A stretch of DNA of 64,000 nt from Xenorhabdus vietnamensis (GCF_002127535.1 NZ_MUBJ01000004.1:120924-184923), one strand, 5' to 3'. Counted from the first letter of the stretch, positions 1-11,561 are shown. Notes: a model not told the origin generated them from the letters alone. Numbers and translations are program-made.

Positions 1-1
1 T

Positions 2-2146
2 GATTTTAATCGACAGAGATTGAATATTAGTATTCCTCAGATTGCTTTGAGTCAGAAGGTGAGAAATGATGTTTCCCCTGTCTCTTGGGATCAAGGGTTA
101 ACTGCATTATTGATTAACTATAATTATAGTGGTGCAACAAGTTGGAATGAACACCATAATTCAGCACAGAGTAATTATTTGAATCTCAGATCAGGAATGA
201 ACTGGCACTCTTGGCGTTTGCGTAATAACGCAATTTATTCCGATCAAAACCAACGATGGAAAAGCCTCAATACCTATTTGCAACGTGATATTCAATCAAT
301 TCAGGGGCAACTGACAGTCGGTGATAGTTTTACTTCCAGTGAACTATTTGACGGCATTGAATTTCGCGGAATTCAGCTTGCATCTGATGAAAATATGTTG
401 CCGGATAATCAGAAAGGTTTCGCACCGATTGTACGTGGTATTGCTCAAAGTAATGCACAAGTAACAATCAAACAAAATGGTTATGTTATTTATCAGACTT
501 ATGTTGCACCTGGCGCATTTGAAATCAGTGATCTTTATCCAACAACATCCAGTGGTGATCTGGAAGTTATCATCAAAGAGGCAGATGGTAAGGAACGCAG
601 GTTTATTCAAGCATTTGCAATCACACCTATCATGCTACGGGAGAGGAGCCACAGATACTCAATTGCAATGGGACGTTATCGTACAACCAGTGGCAAAAAA
701 CGCGAACCCTATTTCTCCCAGGGAACATTGAGCTATGGTCTTCACAATAGGCTGACTGTCTATGGCGGCACAATTTTATCCCGTGACTACCAATCTGTTT
801 TGTTAGGGGCTGGTACAGACTTGAGGGAACTGGGCGCGCTCTCTTTCGATGTAATTTATGCTAATACAGAATTATCCCCAATCCAAAAATCCACGGGGCA
901 GGCTTATCGCCTGCGATATACAAAAAATTTTTCAATGACCGGAACAAATTTGGCATTGACGAATTATAGCTATTCAACAGAAGGGTTTTATGATTTTGGT
1001 GAGGCAAACCACTTTGGAGATAACCAATACTTGTTTTCTCGTTTTAATAAGAGAAATAGGCTGCAATTGCAAGTCAACCAGACATTAGGGGATTTTGGTA
1101 GCGTTTCTGTTACCGCATTGCAGCAAGATTATTGGCAACAGAAAGGTCGTGAGCGTTCACTTAATGCGGGTTATCACATTAGCCGCCAAGGGGTTAATTA
1201 TAGCCTGAACTACACCTACAACCTTAATCCTGGCTCTAGTAAACATGAACAAATGTTTGCATTAGCTATCAGTGTACCTCTTGATCGTTGGCTGAAAAGA
1301 AGTTGGGCGAATTATAACGCTACCTTCAATCATCACGACAAAGTTTCACAGCAGGTCAGCCTGAATGGAACTGCGCTTGAAGATAATAATTTGTTCTACA
1401 GTGTGCAACAGAGCTATTCCAGTAGAGGGCATGCCAATAAAGGTGCAAACGTAGGTGGGAATATACATGGGGAATATCGGGGTTCTTATGGTCGAATCAA
1501 TGGATCTTATAGTTATCAACGTCAAAACCAGCAGCATCAAAACCAGCAATTAAGTTATGGCATTAGTGGGGGAATTGTTATTCATCCGTATGGACTGACT
1601 TTATCTCAGGAATTAGGGGAAAGTGCGGTCTTGGTTCGTGCTGAGAATGCAAAAGGCGTCAAAGTTGCCAACAATACTTCAGTTGCCACGGATTGGAACG
1701 GTTATGCGATTTTGCCATATGCCAGCAGTTATCGTAAAAATCGGGTGGCGCTGGAGCCTCATTCATTTTCTGATGATGTCGAAATTGATGTGAATACCCA
1801 ATCTGTCGTTCCGACGAAAGGTGCACTCGTTCTGGCTAATTTTAAGACAAGAGTGGGAAATAGGATTCTTATGTACCTGACTTATCGTGGCAAGCCAGTG
1901 CCTTTTGGGGCAAAAGTGGCATTAGAGGATGTGAATAAAAACGCAGGCCAGGCAAATAGAGTTGATGAACTGCATCGTGCCCTCGTCAGTAGTGAAGGGC
2001 AAGTCTATCTCACTGCAATGCCGGATAGCGGTAGATTGCGGATCAAATGGGGAGCATCAGGCACCAAAGATTGTGCGGTTAATTATGTATTACCGAAAAA
2101 AAGACCTCAATCTGGCGTATCTATCTTAGATATGAATTGTGAATAG
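2..2146 (+). CDS. Fimbrial outer-membrane usher (5' partial)
   Basis: C-terminal about 715 residues of a chaperone/usher-pathway usher, the outer-membrane beta-barrel that assembles fimbrial subunits. The frame is open to the window edge, and the first residues (DFNRQRLNISIPQ) are the conserved end of the usher N-terminal domain, so the true start lies outside. Typical usher signatures follow: the plug/barrel segment with YVIYQTYVAPGAFEISDLYP, a long series of amphipathic strands, and the C-terminal domain beginning near VLANFKTRVGNRILM with PVPFGAKV. It ends 12 nt before the ATG of the adhesin-like gene, so the two form one operon; chaperone and major pilin should lie upstream. The family assignment is secure; the fimbrial type is not determined. 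Confidence 0.93.
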   Translation, partial: DFNRQRLNISIPQIALSQKVRNDVSPVSWDQGLTALLINYNYSGATSWNEHHNSAQSNYLNLRSGMNWHSWRLRNNAIYSDQNQRWKSLNTYLQRDIQSIQGQLTVGDSFTSSELFDGIEFRGIQLASDENMLPDNQKGFAPIVRGIAQSNAQVTIKQNGYVIYQTYVAPGAFEISDLYPTTSSGDLEVIIKEADGKERRFIQAFAITPIMLRERSHRYSIAMGRYRTTSGKKREPYFSQGTLSYGLHNRLTVYGGTILSRDYQSVLLGAGTDLRELGALSFDVIYANTELSPIQKSTGQAYRLRYTKNFSMTGTNLALTNYSYSTEGFYDFGEANHFGDNQYLFSRFNKRNRLQLQVNQTLGDFGSVSVTALQQDYWQQKGRERSLNAGYHISRQGVNYSLNYTYNLNPGSSKHEQMFALAISVPLDRWLKRSWANYNATFNHHDKVSQQVSLNGTALEDNNLFYSVQQSYSSRGHANKGANVGGNIHGEYRGSYGRINGSYSYQRQNQQHQNQQLSYGISGGIVIHPYGLTLSQELGESAVLVRAENAKGVKVANNTSVATDWNGYAILPYASSYRKNRVALEPHSFSDDVEIDVNTQSVVPTKGALVLANFKTRVGNRILMYLTYRGKPVPFGAKVALEDVNKNAGQANRVDELHRALVSSEGQVYLTAMPDSGRLRIKWGASGTKDCAVNYVLPKKRPQSGVSILDMNCE

Positions 2147-2158
2147 GATCAGGTGCAT

Positions 2159-3043
2159 ATGTTTATTGTCCATAAGAAATATCGATTATTACTGGCGGTC
2201 AGCAATGTGTTGATTGGGTTGTTCGCCAGTATTTGTGCCTGTGCAGAGTCCTGTCACTTTGAGTCGAAATATATTGCACAAAATTTTTCCATCAATTCAG
2301 GGAGTTTTCCGGTAAGTCGGGAGATGAATATTGGTGGGATCATTGATTCTTATCCCGTCAAATCCGTGGGATTGAATAAAACCCATTGCGATGCTTCGAC
2401 AAAAATAGAGTGGAAGTTTTCGGGATATCCCCTTATTACGGCAAACGGTAGCCAAGACCTTTATGATTCTGGGGTATCGGGTATCGGAATACGGGTTAAT
2501 ACCCAAGAGCATGAAGCTAAAATTGAGTTTGTGAAAACAGAGAATCAGACAGGCTCAGGCATGATAAAGTCTGGTACGCTTACTGCGTATATGGAAGGAA
2601 CTGCCATATATTCTTATCATCTCAGTAACATAAGTTTTATTACTCCTAGCTGTTTTCTGCAAAAAAGAGACATCCTTGTTCCAATGGGAAAAATAGAAAG
2701 CGCTGAATTTTCTGGGATTAATAGCACTGCGGGGGAACGGGAATTTACTGTTGAATTGAGCTGTAATACCAGTACTCCTCTTGAATTAGTGTTTGGGACA
2801 AGTACGTTAAGTGGTTTTGGTGATGTCTTGGATCTTGATCAAGACAAGAATTCAGCGAGTGGAGTAGGTCTTCAGGTTTTGTACCAGAATCAGCCGATCC
2901 CATTTAATTCATCAATAAAACTGGGTAACACCACAGATGGAACTCATTCTGTTTCTTTAAAGGCTCGTTATATACAAACAGGAAATCGGATTACGGCGGG
3001 TAAAGCTAATGCAACCACAACATTGGACATTATTTACCCTTAA
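2159..3043 (+). CDS. Fimbrial tip adhesin-like subunit
   Basis: A 294-residue exported protein with a hydrophobic signal peptide ending near CACA. It has a two-domain layout: an N-terminal part of about 130 residues with one Cys pair (CHFESKY...HCDAST), then a pilin domain from PSCFLQ to the end with the second Cys pair (SCF...LSC) and the usual pilin C-terminus (ARYIQTG...AGKANATTTLDIIY). This is the architecture of FimH/MrpH-type tip adhesins rather than a single-domain pilin, and being last gene after the usher fits. I chose the ATG at 2159 because AGG lies about 5 nt upstream; a GTG two codons earlier (2153) is also possible. The ligand cannot be told from sequence. Confidence 0.8.
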   Translation: MFIVHKKYRLLLAVSNVLIGLFASICACAESCHFESKYIAQNFSINSGSFPVSREMNIGGIIDSYPVKSVGLNKTHCDASTKIEWKFSGYPLITANGSQDLYDSGVSGIGIRVNTQEHEAKIEFVKTENQTGSGMIKSGTLTAYMEGTAIYSYHLSNISFITPSCFLQKRDILVPMGKIESAEFSGINSTAGEREFTVELSCNTSTPLELVFGTSTLSGFGDVLDLDQDKNSASGVGLQVLYQNQPIPFNSSIKLGNTTDGTHSVSLKARYIQTGNRITAGKANATTTLDIIYP

Positions 3044-3072
3044 TTTCTTGTCTTAATCGTTTCTGCCGCATG

Positions 3073-3105
3073 ACCAGCCATAACCCTTTTTTATGGCTGG
3101 TTTTC
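3073..3105 (+). terminator. Terminator of fimbrial operon
   Basis: Perfect 11-bp inverted repeat ACCAGCCATAA (3073-3083) / TTATGGCTGGT (3091-3101) followed by TTTT, 30 nt after the adhesin stop codon. Confidence 0.85.
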
Positions 3106-3333
3106 ATCTTCTCCATTCTATAAATTCACTTTTTGATGTAGACCCCTGCCCCAGTTTTGTTATCAATTGGCCTTACATTTTTTTGTTTATAGCGAAAATA
3201 TCGCCAATTAAACGGCAATTCCTTGAACTAAGATAAGGAAATCGTTTTTACAGCCGTTAAGATAAAGGATGCTTTATATAATATCTTTTATTCTTTGGTG
3301 GCATCATTTTTAAAAGAAGTTTTTGAGCATTAT

Positions 3334-5007
3334 ATGTCAAACAGCGCATTTAACCGCCGTTGGGCGGAACTTTTATTGGAAGCATTGACCCGCCATGGAT
3401 TACGTCATGTCTGTATTGCTCCCGGCTCCCGTTCGACACCATTGACACTGGCTGCTGCAAAAAACCATAAGTTGATCTGCCATACCCATTTTGATGAGCG
3501 TGGATTAGGGCATTTGGCATTGGGGTTGGCAAAAGCGGGCAAAGAGCCAGTTGCGGTTATTGTGACGTCTGGAACAGCGGTTGCCAATTTGTATCCGTCC
3601 TTGATTGAAGCAGGGCTGACGGGAGAACGGTTGGTGTTTCTCACTGCTGACAGACCACCTGAATTAATCAATTGTGGTGCGAATCAAGCCATTCGCCAGA
3701 TAAACATTTTTGCTTCCCATCCCTCACAAACTTTAGCATTGCCGCGTCCGACCACAGATATTCCTGCCAGTTGGTTGGTCTCTTCCATAGATAATGAAAT
3801 GTCAAACCTAAAACAAGGTGCTTTGCATATTAATTGCCCGTTTGCTGAACCTTTGTATGGTAATGAGGTAGCTGCGCATCAATATTGGTTACAAACATTG
3901 GGAGAATGGTGGCAAGGGGATGAACCGTGGTTAGCTCAGCCAGAAATGCATACTACGATTAAAGCTGCGGATTGGGATATCTGGCAGAAAAAACAGGGAA
4001 TTATACTGGCAGGGAGAATGAGCGCTGAAGAAGGAAAATATGTCGCTCAATGGGCAAAAGATATGGGTTGGCCGCTAATTGGTGATGTGTTGTCTCAAAC
4101 GGGGCAGCCTTTGCCACATGCCGATTTGTGGCTGAATCATCCCCGCACTCAAGAGATTTTGTCACAAGGACAACTGGTGATTCAGCTTGGTGCCAGTCTG
4201 ACAGGAAAACGACTGCTGGAATGGCAGGCCAAATGCCAGCCTGAGCAGTATTGGATTGTCGATCCAATTGCTGGCAGGCTTGATCCAGCTAATCATCGAG
4301 GGCGCAAATTTACTTGCAGTGTGGCTGATTGGCTACGGGAGCATCCTGCATATTCCCGTGTGCCCTGGGCAGATGAATTAAATTCATGGTCAAGAAGCGC
4401 GTTTAAAGTTGTTGAAACAAAGTTGGCAGGAGAATTCAGCGAAGCGGCAGTTGCGCATCAGCTACATCAGTTACTACCAGAAGAAGGGCAATTGTTCGTT
4501 GGTAATAGTCTGATTGTGCGCTTGATTGATGCTTTGGGACAGCTTCCCGTGGGCTATCCGGTTTACAGCAACCGGGGGGCCAGCGGTATTGATGGATTGA
4601 TCTCAACCGCTGCTGGTGTACAACGGGCAACAAATAAACCAACATTAGCGATTGTAGGTGATATTTCAGCTCTCTATGATCTGAATAGTTTAGCTTTATT
4701 GCGTCGTCTTTCTAACCCCATGTTATTGATCATCGTGAATAATAATGGAGGGCAGATTTTTTCTTTGTTATCAACGCCGCAGGAAGAACGCCAGCGTTTT
4801 TATTGTATGCCGCAAGATGTCAATTTTGATCATGCCGCAGCTATGTTTGGTTTGCACTATGCTGCACCACAAAGTTGGTTGGAATTAAAGCAGTGTGCCC
4901 AACAAGCATGGGAGCATAAAGAGACTACATTGATTGAGTTAAAAGTTTCAGGCAGTGAAGGGACGGCGTGTCTGCAAGAGCTACTGAAACAGGTGGCTGA
5001 GCTATGA
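3334..5007 (+). CDS. menD: MenD, SEPHCHC synthase
   Basis: 557-residue thiamine-diphosphate enzyme that joins isochorismate and 2-oxoglutarate to give SEPHCHC, the first committed step of menaquinone synthesis. The N-terminus [19 protein letters not shown] and the [32 protein letters not shown] and [10 protein letters not shown] blocks are nearly those of E. coli MenD. The C-terminal half has the ThDP motif [11 protein letters not shown]...NNNGGQIFS. The ATG at 3334 gives the family's length and N-terminus; a longer in-frame extension to 3295 starts with GTG and is not family-like. First gene of menDHBCE, with ATGA overlap to menH. menF, which precedes menD in E. coli, is absent here. Confidence 0.97.
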   Translation: MSNSAFNRRWAELLLEALTRHGLRHVCIAPGSRSTPLTLAAAKNHKLICHTHFDERGLGHLALGLAKAGKEPVAVIVTSGTAVANLYPSLIEAGLTGERLVFLTADRPPELINCGANQAIRQINIFASHPSQTLALPRPTTDIPASWLVSSIDNEMSNLKQGALHINCPFAEPLYGNEVAAHQYWLQTLGEWWQGDEPWLAQPEMHTTIKAADWDIWQKKQGIILAGRMSAEEGKYVAQWAKDMGWPLIGDVLSQTGQPLPHADLWLNHPRTQEILSQGQLVIQLGASLTGKRLLEWQAKCQPEQYWIVDPIAGRLDPANHRGRKFTCSVADWLREHPAYSRVPWADELNSWSRSAFKVVETKLAGEFSEAAVAHQLHQLLPEEGQLFVGNSLIVRLIDALGQLPVGYPVYSNRGASGIDGLISTAAGVQRATNKPTLAIVGDISALYDLNSLALLRRLSNPMLLIIVNNNGGQIFSLLSTPQEERQRFYCMPQDVNFDHAAAMFGLHYAAPQSWLELKQCAQQAWEHKETTLIELKVSGSEGTACLQELLKQVAEL

Positions 5008-5801
5008 AATTAAGCCCTGTAAAACTAAAGTGCCGGACATTTCATACACATAATCAAGGGATATGGTTAGTTTGGTTACATGGATTATTGGGAAAAGGTG
5101 AAGATTGGTTTTCCACGGTGGGTGCTTGCGATCAATATCCTTCACTGGTGATTGATTTACCGGGACACAGTAATTCTGCCGATGTTGCGTTGACAGGTGG
5201 CTTTGCTGAAATGAGTGAATTGTTGAGTGCAACTTTATCCAAGTATCAAATCACTGATTATTGTTTGATAGGTTATTCACTGGGGGGACGAATTGCCATG
5301 CACCACGCGATTCATGGTGAATACGATGGCTTGCGGGGATTGCTGGTGGAAGGAGGAAATCCCGGGCTGTTTTCCCGGCAGGAGCGTGATACGAGATTAC
5401 AGCATGATCAACATTGGGCACAGCGTTTTCGTCAAGAATCAATAACATCAGTTTTGGCTGATTGGTATCAACAGCCAGTATTTGCTGATTTAACAGCAGC
5501 ACAGCGTGATCAACTTATTCACCTGCGCAGCCAGAACAGGGGAGATAGCATTGCCGATATGCTGGAAAATATCTCGTTAGGACGGCAACCTTGGCTGGTT
5601 CCTGATTTGCAGCAAATAACTATCCCTTTCACCTACTTATGTGGAGAAAATGATCGTAAATTCCAAAGAATAGCACAGCAACATACGCTGCCATTAAAAA
5701 CCATCCCTCGGGTTGGACATAATGCTCATTACGGCAATCCTGCGGCTTTTTCTAGTGCAGTGAACCACTTTTTATCATTTTTGGTTAAGGAAACACAGTA
5801 A
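5004..5801 (+). CDS. menH: MenH, SHCHC synthase
   Basis: 265-residue alpha/beta hydrolase-fold enzyme that removes pyruvate from SEPHCHC to give SHCHC. It shows the oxyanion region WLHGLLGKG, the conserved DLPGHSNS, the nucleophile elbow GYSLGGR with Ser92, the acid region CGENDRKF and the catalytic His in [11 protein letters not shown]. It is slightly longer than E. coli MenH (252). Its start codon overlaps the menD stop (ATGA) and its stop overlaps the menB start (TAATG), so translational coupling through the operon is likely. Confidence 0.95.
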   Translation: MKLSPVKLKCRTFHTHNQGIWLVWLHGLLGKGEDWFSTVGACDQYPSLVIDLPGHSNSADVALTGGFAEMSELLSATLSKYQITDYCLIGYSLGGRIAMHHAIHGEYDGLRGLLVEGGNPGLFSRQERDTRLQHDQHWAQRFRQESITSVLADWYQQPVFADLTAAQRDQLIHLRSQNRGDSIADMLENISLGRQPWLVPDLQQITIPFTYLCGENDRKFQRIAQQHTLPLKTIPRVGHNAHYGNPAAFSSAVNHFLSFLVKETQ

Positions 5802-6658
5802 TGCGTTACCCAAACGAAGAAAAATTGTATGCCCCTATTGAATGGCAAGATTGCTCTGAAGGGTTTGAAGATATTCTCTATCATAAATCCACAGATGGTA
5901 TTGCCAGAATTACGATTAATCGCCCACAAGTACGTAATGCGTTCCGCCCATTGACGGTCAAAGAGATGGTTCAGGCGTTGGCAGATGCCCGTTATGACGA
6001 GGCCATTGGAGTGATTATTCTGACGGGAATGGGTGAAAAGGCTTTCTGTGCTGGTGGTGACCAAAAAATCCGCGGCGATTATGGCGGTTATAAAGATGAT
6101 AGTGGAGTACATCATCTGAATGTATTGGATTTTCAGCGGCAAATTCGTACTTGCCCAAAACCCGTGGTTGCCATGGTTGCAGGATATGCAATTGGCGGTG
6201 GGCACGTCTTGCATTTAATGTGTGATTTGACTATTGCAGCGGATAACGCCATTTTCGGTCAGACAGGTCCTAAAGTTGGCTCTTTTGATGGTGGTTGGGG
6301 AGCATCATACATGGCGCGGATCGTCGGGCAGAAAAAAGCGCGTGAAATTTGGTTTTTGTGTCGCCAGTACAGTGCTGAAGAAGCATTGGATATGGGACTG
6401 GTTAACACAGTTGTACCTTATGCCGAATTGGAAAGAGAAACTGTACGCTGGTGTCGTGAAATGCTGGAAAACAGCCCAATGGCGTTGCGTTGCCTGAAAG
6501 CGGCATTAAATGCAGATTGTGATGGTCAGGCTGGTTTGCAGGAGTTGGCTGGGAATGCCACCATGTTGTTCTACATGACGGAAGAAGGGCAGGAAGGACG
6601 CAATGCATTCAATGAAAAACGCCATCCTGATTTCAGTAAATTCAAGCGTAATCCATAA
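5801..6658 (+). CDS. menB: MenB, 1,4-dihydroxy-2-naphthoyl-CoA synthase
   Basis: 285-residue crotonase-fold enzyme that cyclises o-succinylbenzoyl-CoA to DHNA-CoA. It is the same length as E. coli MenB and almost identical along its whole length: [19 protein letters not shown], the [18 protein letters not shown] loop, the oxyanion-hole segment [31 protein letters not shown], and the C-terminus [10 protein letters not shown]. It overlaps menH upstream and menC downstream, both by TAATG junctions. This is one of the most conserved proteins in the window. Confidence 0.98.
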   Translation: MRYPNEEKLYAPIEWQDCSEGFEDILYHKSTDGIARITINRPQVRNAFRPLTVKEMVQALADARYDEAIGVIILTGMGEKAFCAGGDQKIRGDYGGYKDDSGVHHLNVLDFQRQIRTCPKPVVAMVAGYAIGGGHVLHLMCDLTIAADNAIFGQTGPKVGSFDGGWGASYMARIVGQKKAREIWFLCRQYSAEEALDMGLVNTVVPYAELERETVRWCREMLENSPMALRCLKAALNADCDGQAGLQELAGNATMLFYMTEEGQEGRNAFNEKRHPDFSKFKRNP

Positions 6659-7680
6659 TGCGTAAAGCGACTTTATACCAATTCAGCCTGCCAATGGAGG
6701 CAGGTATTATTCTGCGTTATCAGCGCCTGAAAACCCGTGATGGTTTTTTGGTTCACTTGCAGGAAGATGGGCGGGATGGTTGGGGTGAAATCTCCCCGTT
6801 ACCGGAATTTAGCCATGAAACGCTTGAGCAAGCTAAGGCATCGGCTGTGGAATGGTTGCAGCAATGGTTACAACAACCGAGCTTACAACAATGCTTACAA
6901 CCATCGTGGTGCCTGAACATGCAGCCAGAAGAAAGTTATCTTCCCTCTGTTGCATTTGGCATAAGTTGTGCCTTGGCTGAATTGCTGGGAAAACTGCCCG
7001 AAGCGGCTAATTATCGCAAGGCACCATTATGTACGGGCGATCCCGATGATGTGATTCTGCGTTTGGGAAATATGGCTGGTCAGAAGATTGCAAAAGTGAA
7101 AGTTGGGCTGTATGAGGCTGTACGAGATGGCATGGTAGTGAATGTTATGCTTGAAGCAGTGCCTGATCTCCAGCTGCGATTAGATGCCAATCGCGGTTGG
7201 ACACGCACAAAAGCAGAGGGTTTCGCCAAATACGTCAATCCAGATTATCGGCAGAGAATTGCTTTCATCGAAGAACCTTGCAAAACCCGGGAAGAATCTC
7301 TGGCATTTGCGCGAGAGACTGGGATCGCCATTGCATGGGATGAAAGTGTACGTGAAGCTGATTTTACGGTAGAAGCACAAGAGGGAGTTTCTGCCATCGT
7401 CATTAAGCCAACATTGGTTGGTAGTATTGATCGTTGCCGGCAGTTAATTACCGAAGCACATCGATTAGGGTTGGAAGCAGTGATTAGCTCCAGTATTGAA
7501 AGTAGCTTTGGATTGACACAATTAGCCCGCCTCGCTCAATGGCTTACACCTGATTCACTCCCGGGCTTGGATACTCTGGATCTTATACAGTCACAACTCA
7601 TCCGTTGTTGGCCAAATAGTGACATTCCGTGCGTCACGCTTGATAGGCTGGCAATGGTATGGAGTTGTGAATGTCAGTAA
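6658..7680 (+). CDS. menC: MenC, o-succinylbenzoate synthase
   Basis: 340-residue enolase-superfamily enzyme that dehydrates SHCHC to o-succinylbenzoate. The catalytic elements are visible in order: the Lys pair in KVKVG, the metal ligands in [15 protein letters not shown] and AWDESVRE, and the second-shell Lys in [10 protein letters not shown]. It is about 20 residues longer than E. coli MenC, largely from a glutamine-rich insertion ([17 protein letters not shown]) in the capping domain. It starts in a TAATG overlap with menB and overlaps the menE start by 10 nt. Confidence 0.96.
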   Translation: MRKATLYQFSLPMEAGIILRYQRLKTRDGFLVHLQEDGRDGWGEISPLPEFSHETLEQAKASAVEWLQQWLQQPSLQQCLQPSWCLNMQPEESYLPSVAFGISCALAELLGKLPEAANYRKAPLCTGDPDDVILRLGNMAGQKIAKVKVGLYEAVRDGMVVNVMLEAVPDLQLRLDANRGWTRTKAEGFAKYVNPDYRQRIAFIEEPCKTREESLAFARETGIAIAWDESVREADFTVEAQEGVSAIVIKPTLVGSIDRCRQLITEAHRLGLEAVISSSIESSFGLTQLARLAQWLTPDSLPGLDTLDLIQSQLIRCWPNSDIPCVTLDRLAMVWSCECQ

Positions 7681-9140
7681 CAGAGTGGGCAGCAGCAGAA
7701 TGGTCAGCAACTGAATGGAATCAGTGGCCATGGCAGCATTGGGCTATTGTTTCGCCTAAAAAACAGGCTGTTCAATTATATGGTGAGCAATTAAATTGGT
7801 ATCAATTGACACAAAGAATCAACGCCATTGCCAGCCATTTCCATCAACAGGGAGTTGTGGAGGATAGTGGGGTGATCCTCAGAGGCAAGAACAGTGCGGA
7901 ACTTCTGCTATGTTATCTTGCTGTCTTACAGTGTGGTGCAAGAGCGTTACCCCTCAATCCTCAATTGCCTGACCGACTGTTGGCTGATTTATTGCCTAAT
8001 CTCAATATGGATCATGGGATAGATTTTATGGATTCACCTTTGTCTGTTATTCAAGTTAAAAAACTTGACTGGCAACAAAAATTTCCAGCAAAACATCAAC
8101 AGTGGATGAAAGATGCACGAAAGGTAAAAGAGGAACAATGGGTATTGTGGGAAAGTCTACGCCCCGCCAGCATGATCCTGACTTCTGGTTCTTCTGGATT
8201 GCCTAAGGTTGCAGTACATTCCATTGGTGCTCATCTTTCTAGTGCGCAGAGCATTCTTTCCTGCATGGATTTTCAGCCAGATGATAGTTGGTTGCTTTCA
8301 TTACCGCTGTTTCATGTGTCAGGCCAGGGGATCCTTTGGCGCTGGTTGCAGGCAGGAGCAACATTGATGTTGCGGGATTTGCATCCATTGAATCTCGCTC
8401 TGTCTGGTTGTACTCATGCATCACTTGTACCGACTCAACTTTGGCGTTTATTAGAGCAATCACATGAATATCCATTGACGTTAAAAGAAGTGTTGTTGGG
8501 AGGAGCTATGATTCCAACGGAACTGACCCAACGGGCTGAAGAATTGGGTATCCGTTGTTGGTGTGGTTATGGGCTGACAGAAATGGCATCAACTGTTTGC
8601 GTAAAAAGGGCAGATAAATTGCCGGGTGTGGGAAAGCCGCTTCCTGGAAAATCCATCCGTTTAGTTGATGAAGAAATTCAGATACGAGCTGACAGTATCG
8701 CAAGCGGCTATTGGTTTAATGGGGAATTGAAGCCGTTAGTCGAGAACAAGGGATGGTTTTCTACTCGGGATAGAGGGATATTTGAACAAGGAGAGTTGCG
8801 GATCTTAGGACGCCTCGACAACCAATTTTTCAGTGGTGGGGAGGGGATCCAGCCAGAAGATATCGAGCGAATTATTAACCAGCATCCTCAAATTGAACAG
8901 AGCTTTGTGGTTCCCGTTGCTGATGCTGAGTTCGGCCATCGGCCAGTAGCTGTGATTGAAACTCAATATCCTGAGCTGACAGAAACAATTATTGATTGGA
9001 TTTCAGATAAAATTGCCGTTTTCCAGCGACCTGTTGCTTGTTATCTATTGCCTTCAAAACTGAAAAGTGACGGAATAAAAGTCTCTCGTCAACTTGTTAA
9101 TCAGTGGATATCGGAGGTAAATGGTAAAGTTTTTGGATAA
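7671..9140 (+). CDS. menE: MenE, o-succinylbenzoate-CoA ligase
   Basis: 489-residue ANL-superfamily acyl-CoA synthetase that activates o-succinylbenzoate with ATP and CoA for MenB. The phosphate loop is [15 protein letters not shown], the A5 motif [10 protein letters not shown], and the hinge/A8 region [24 protein letters not shown] with [12 protein letters not shown] catalytic Lys is present near the C-terminus ([10 protein letters not shown]). It is longer than E. coli MenE (451), with a Trp-rich N-terminal start. Last gene of the men operon; no clear hairpin terminator follows. Confidence 0.95.
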   Translation: MSVTEWAAAEWSATEWNQWPWQHWAIVSPKKQAVQLYGEQLNWYQLTQRINAIASHFHQQGVVEDSGVILRGKNSAELLLCYLAVLQCGARALPLNPQLPDRLLADLLPNLNMDHGIDFMDSPLSVIQVKKLDWQQKFPAKHQQWMKDARKVKEEQWVLWESLRPASMILTSGSSGLPKVAVHSIGAHLSSAQSILSCMDFQPDDSWLLSLPLFHVSGQGILWRWLQAGATLMLRDLHPLNLALSGCTHASLVPTQLWRLLEQSHEYPLTLKEVLLGGAMIPTELTQRAEELGIRCWCGYGLTEMASTVCVKRADKLPGVGKPLPGKSIRLVDEEIQIRADSIASGYWFNGELKPLVENKGWFSTRDRGIFEQGELRILGRLDNQFFSGGEGIQPEDIERIINQHPQIEQSFVVPVADAEFGHRPVAVIETQYPELTETIIDWISDKIAVFQRPVACYLLPSKLKSDGIKVSRQLVNQWISEVNGKVFG

Positions 9141-9267
9141 TTCCATTTACTTATGTTTATAAATCTGTACATTTAATTGCCTTTGTCATCTATATCGTCA
9201 TGCTGATTTAAGTACAATGTCTCAGTCTGAGTTCATATGGGCATTTACTAAATAAAAGGACAATTTT

Positions 9268-9810
9268 ATGAAAGGTTTTATTACTATTGGGACCGTCAGT
9301 TTGCTCTTCATAACTGGCGCAGCAAATGCGTTTTCCGTAGATGTACAAACAGGAAAACATAATACCAGTACATTTGTCGGTATTGGTGACAAAAATGCGG
9401 GCTTGTCTATGACTGGCAATTGGACTCGAAGTGATCATAATGGTCAGCTCGGTAGCATAGGTTTAGGCTTCGGTCTGCCAGTTTGGCGATTGGCAGTAAA
9501 CGTTGGCGCGAAAGGGCTTTATTTGTCTCCTAAAGATGGGAAAGATGGGGCAGCATTGGCTGTGGGGGCTGGACTCAGTTGGGCAGTGTTGCCGTGCCTG
9601 TCTCTGTACGGGGAGGCTTATGGTTCACCATCAGGTCTAACATCAGGAATGGATTCTTATACTGAGGCCTCTGGAGGGGTACGATATACTCTGTTTAAAC
9701 CAGTACATATAGATGGTGGCTATCGCGTCATTGATATAAAAGGAAACAACGGCAATCGCAGTAATAAAATTTCCGATGGTTTTTATGCTGGTATTGGTGT
9801 GAGTTTCTAA
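9268..9810 (+). CDS. yfaZ: YfaZ family outer-membrane protein
   Basis: 180-residue exported beta-strand protein with signal peptide MKGFITIGTVSLLFITGAANA. The body matches E. coli YfaZ: LSMTGNWTRSDHNGQLGSIGLGFGLP, VGAKGLYLSPKDGKDG, SLYGEAYGSPSGLTSGMDSY, and a terminal Phe (GIGVSF) as in outer-membrane barrels. In E. coli yfaZ also lies next to the men genes, so the neighbourhood is conserved. The ATG is preceded by AAAAGGA. The function of YfaZ is not established; a small porin-like barrel is the usual description. Confidence 0.88.
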   Translation: MKGFITIGTVSLLFITGAANAFSVDVQTGKHNTSTFVGIGDKNAGLSMTGNWTRSDHNGQLGSIGLGFGLPVWRLAVNVGAKGLYLSPKDGKDGAALAVGAGLSWAVLPCLSLYGEAYGSPSGLTSGMDSYTEASGGVRYTLFKPVHIDGGYRVIDIKGNNGNRSNKISDGFYAGIGVSF

Positions 9811-9837
9811 TGGCTGGAATATTTCAATATTATTCAT

Positions 9838-9877
9838 TATCTACTACCCGCATTAGAATTAATGCGGGTAGTAGATA
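9838..9877. terminator. Bidirectional hairpin between yfaZ and tyrP
   Basis: 17-bp perfect inverted repeat, TATCTACTACCCGCATT (9838-9854) / AATGCGGGTAGTAGATA (9861-9877), with a 6-nt loop between two convergent genes. T-tracts are poor on both strands, so it may work as a weak terminator or mainly stabilise 3' ends. Confidence 0.7.
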
Positions 9878-9892
9878 GTTTAAGCAGGAAAA

Positions 9893-11098
9893 TCATCCTA
9901 TTTGTGGCAACATACCTGTAACGATACCAATTTGGATAGCGATAACTGCAAGCCCACACAGGAAAATAAAGACTAACGCGGGCTTCCCTCCTTTGACACG
10001 GTAACCTTCCTGATTTTCTTCACGGCTACGCCAAACTAACAGACAAGGCAATAACAGCGCGAGAATAGAAAGGGCAACTGCCGCAAATGTCAGTGCCATA
10101 ACAAAATTAGGGTAATACAGCGCACAAAGCAATGGTGGAGCAAAAGTTATTAACCCTGTTTGTAAACGCCCTTTGGCATTATTACGACGTTTCAAAAGAT
10201 CAGCAAGGTAATCAAACAGCCCTAAAGCAACACCAAGGAATGAGGTGGCTAATGCAAGATCAGCAAACAGGTGAACGGCAAGCTCTACTTTTGGAGAGGC
10301 GACAACTTCTCTGACTGCTTGCAATAGCCCATTCAGGCCAGATTGTTGTGCGAGAATGCCAACAAATGTATTTGAAGAGATAGCCCCGAGGGTGACCAAT
10401 TGCCAAAGAATGTAGGCAAACAGTGGAATGGCACTACCGATGACAAAGATTTTCCTTAGTTTATTGGTATCTCCTCCCATATAGGCAACAATGCTTGGCA
10501 CACTGCCGTGGAATCCGAATGAAGTAAAAATCACTGGGATGGCGGAGAGCACTAATCCTTGTTCAATAGGCATGGAGATCAAGTTGATTCTATCAACATG
10601 AAGCATCATTACACCGAGTACGATCACCAGAAAAATGATTTTAGCGGTGAATAACAGGCGATTAATTAAATCGACGGATTGGGTTCCAATGCAGACGACC
10701 CCTCCAGCAATAATGGTAAAAATGCTGATTCCAGCAGAGACAGAAATTGGCTTATCTAACCAAGAAGAGAGTGTGGTCGCTAGTAATTCTCCGGCACCAC
10801 TAATATAAGCAGTTGTCAGAGCATACATTAGGAACAGCATACTGAAGCCAGTTAACACCTGCCCACCTAATCCAAGATAGCGTTTCGCAATGGTTCCTAA
10901 TCCAGAATCAAATTTATTATGTTGATAAACTTCCACGAGTAGGAGGGCGGTATAACTCATCAAAGCCCACAGGGCGATTAACATGGCAAAGGTAGTTCCA
11001 AATCCCACACCTGCCGTTGCCAATGGCATTGCCAACATCCCAGCTCCAATCGTCGTTCCTGCGACGATAAAAATACTGCCAATAGTGCGATTTTTCAC
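9893..11098 (-). CDS. tyrP: TyrP, tyrosine-specific transporter
   Basis: 401-residue inner-membrane aromatic amino acid:proton symporter of the Mtr/TnaB/TyrP family with about 11 hydrophobic segments. The N-terminus [19 protein letters not shown] and internal blocks ([64 protein letters not shown]) follow E. coli TyrP almost residue for residue, closer than to Mtr. Transcribed toward yfaZ. A TyrR box pair lies about 70-110 bp upstream, which supports the tyrosine assignment. Confidence 0.94.
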   Translation of the reverse strand: MKNRTIGSIFIVAGTTIGAGMLAMPLATAGVGFGTTFAMLIALWALMSYTALLLVEVYQHNKFDSGLGTIAKRYLGLGGQVLTGFSMLFLMYALTTAYISGAGELLATTLSSWLDKPISVSAGISIFTIIAGGVVCIGTQSVDLINRLLFTAKIIFLVIVLGVMMLHVDRINLISMPIEQGLVLSAIPVIFTSFGFHGSVPSIVAYMGGDTNKLRKIFVIGSAIPLFAYILWQLVTLGAISSNTFVGILAQQSGLNGLLQAVREVVASPKVELAVHLFADLALATSFLGVALGLFDYLADLLKRRNNAKGRLQTGLITFAPPLLCALYYPNFVMALTFAAVALSILALLLPCLLVWRSREENQEGYRVKGGKPALVFIFLCGLAVIAIQIGIVTGMLPQIG

Positions 11099-11167
11099 GC
11101 GATCCTCGTTTTTTTAATGTGCTAAAAAATTGTTATAAGGAAGCAGGTTAAATGATTGATTTATATC

Positions 11168-11208
11168 TGTCAAATCTATGGTACACAAGGTGTAAATAAA
11201 TAATTACA
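11168..11208 (-). promoter_or_regulatory. TyrR box pair upstream of tyrP
   Basis: The distal site TGTAAATAAATAATTACA (11191-11208) matches TGTAAA-N6-TTTACA with one mismatch. A second, weaker TGT-N12-ACA site TGTCAAATCTATGGTACA lies at 11168-11185, with 23 bp between centres. The strong-plus-weak arrangement, with the weak box nearer the gene, resembles the E. coli tyrP control region. Confidence 0.75.
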
Positions 11209-11561
11209 ATTATAGGGTGGAGATAAAAATGTCTTCATGGCTCAGTTTGTTTGATTAAAAATAGTATAACTACACCTAATAAATTCCTATTTTGTGATAG
11301 GAAGGTGAGCACACAAATGACATTGTATGTTAGATAACAAGTTGCTGAGCTAAGTGATTAAGAGAAAGTAACTAAGAAAGCAGAAGTATGTTAAGTTAAA
11401 AAGTAATCAGAATCTTCTTTGTTGAGTAACATAATTTATTGGTATGTTAAATAATCATTAGATGTACTATTCAAATAGGTAAGTATATCCAGTAAGACCA
11501 ATAAACTAGCAGTGGGGAAGGATTGGAGGGAATATAGGACGTTTTATTTTTATACTACAAC
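11209..11561. other. Spacer between tyrP and the tRNA-Thr terminator
   Basis: AT-rich, no open frame with family resemblance and no hairpin of note. I see nothing assignable here beyond the flanking TyrR boxes and terminator. Confidence 0.6.

Noticed and set aside
5729..6214. 161-codon minus-strand frame over menH/menB
   Set aside because: Antisense shadow of the highly conserved menB.
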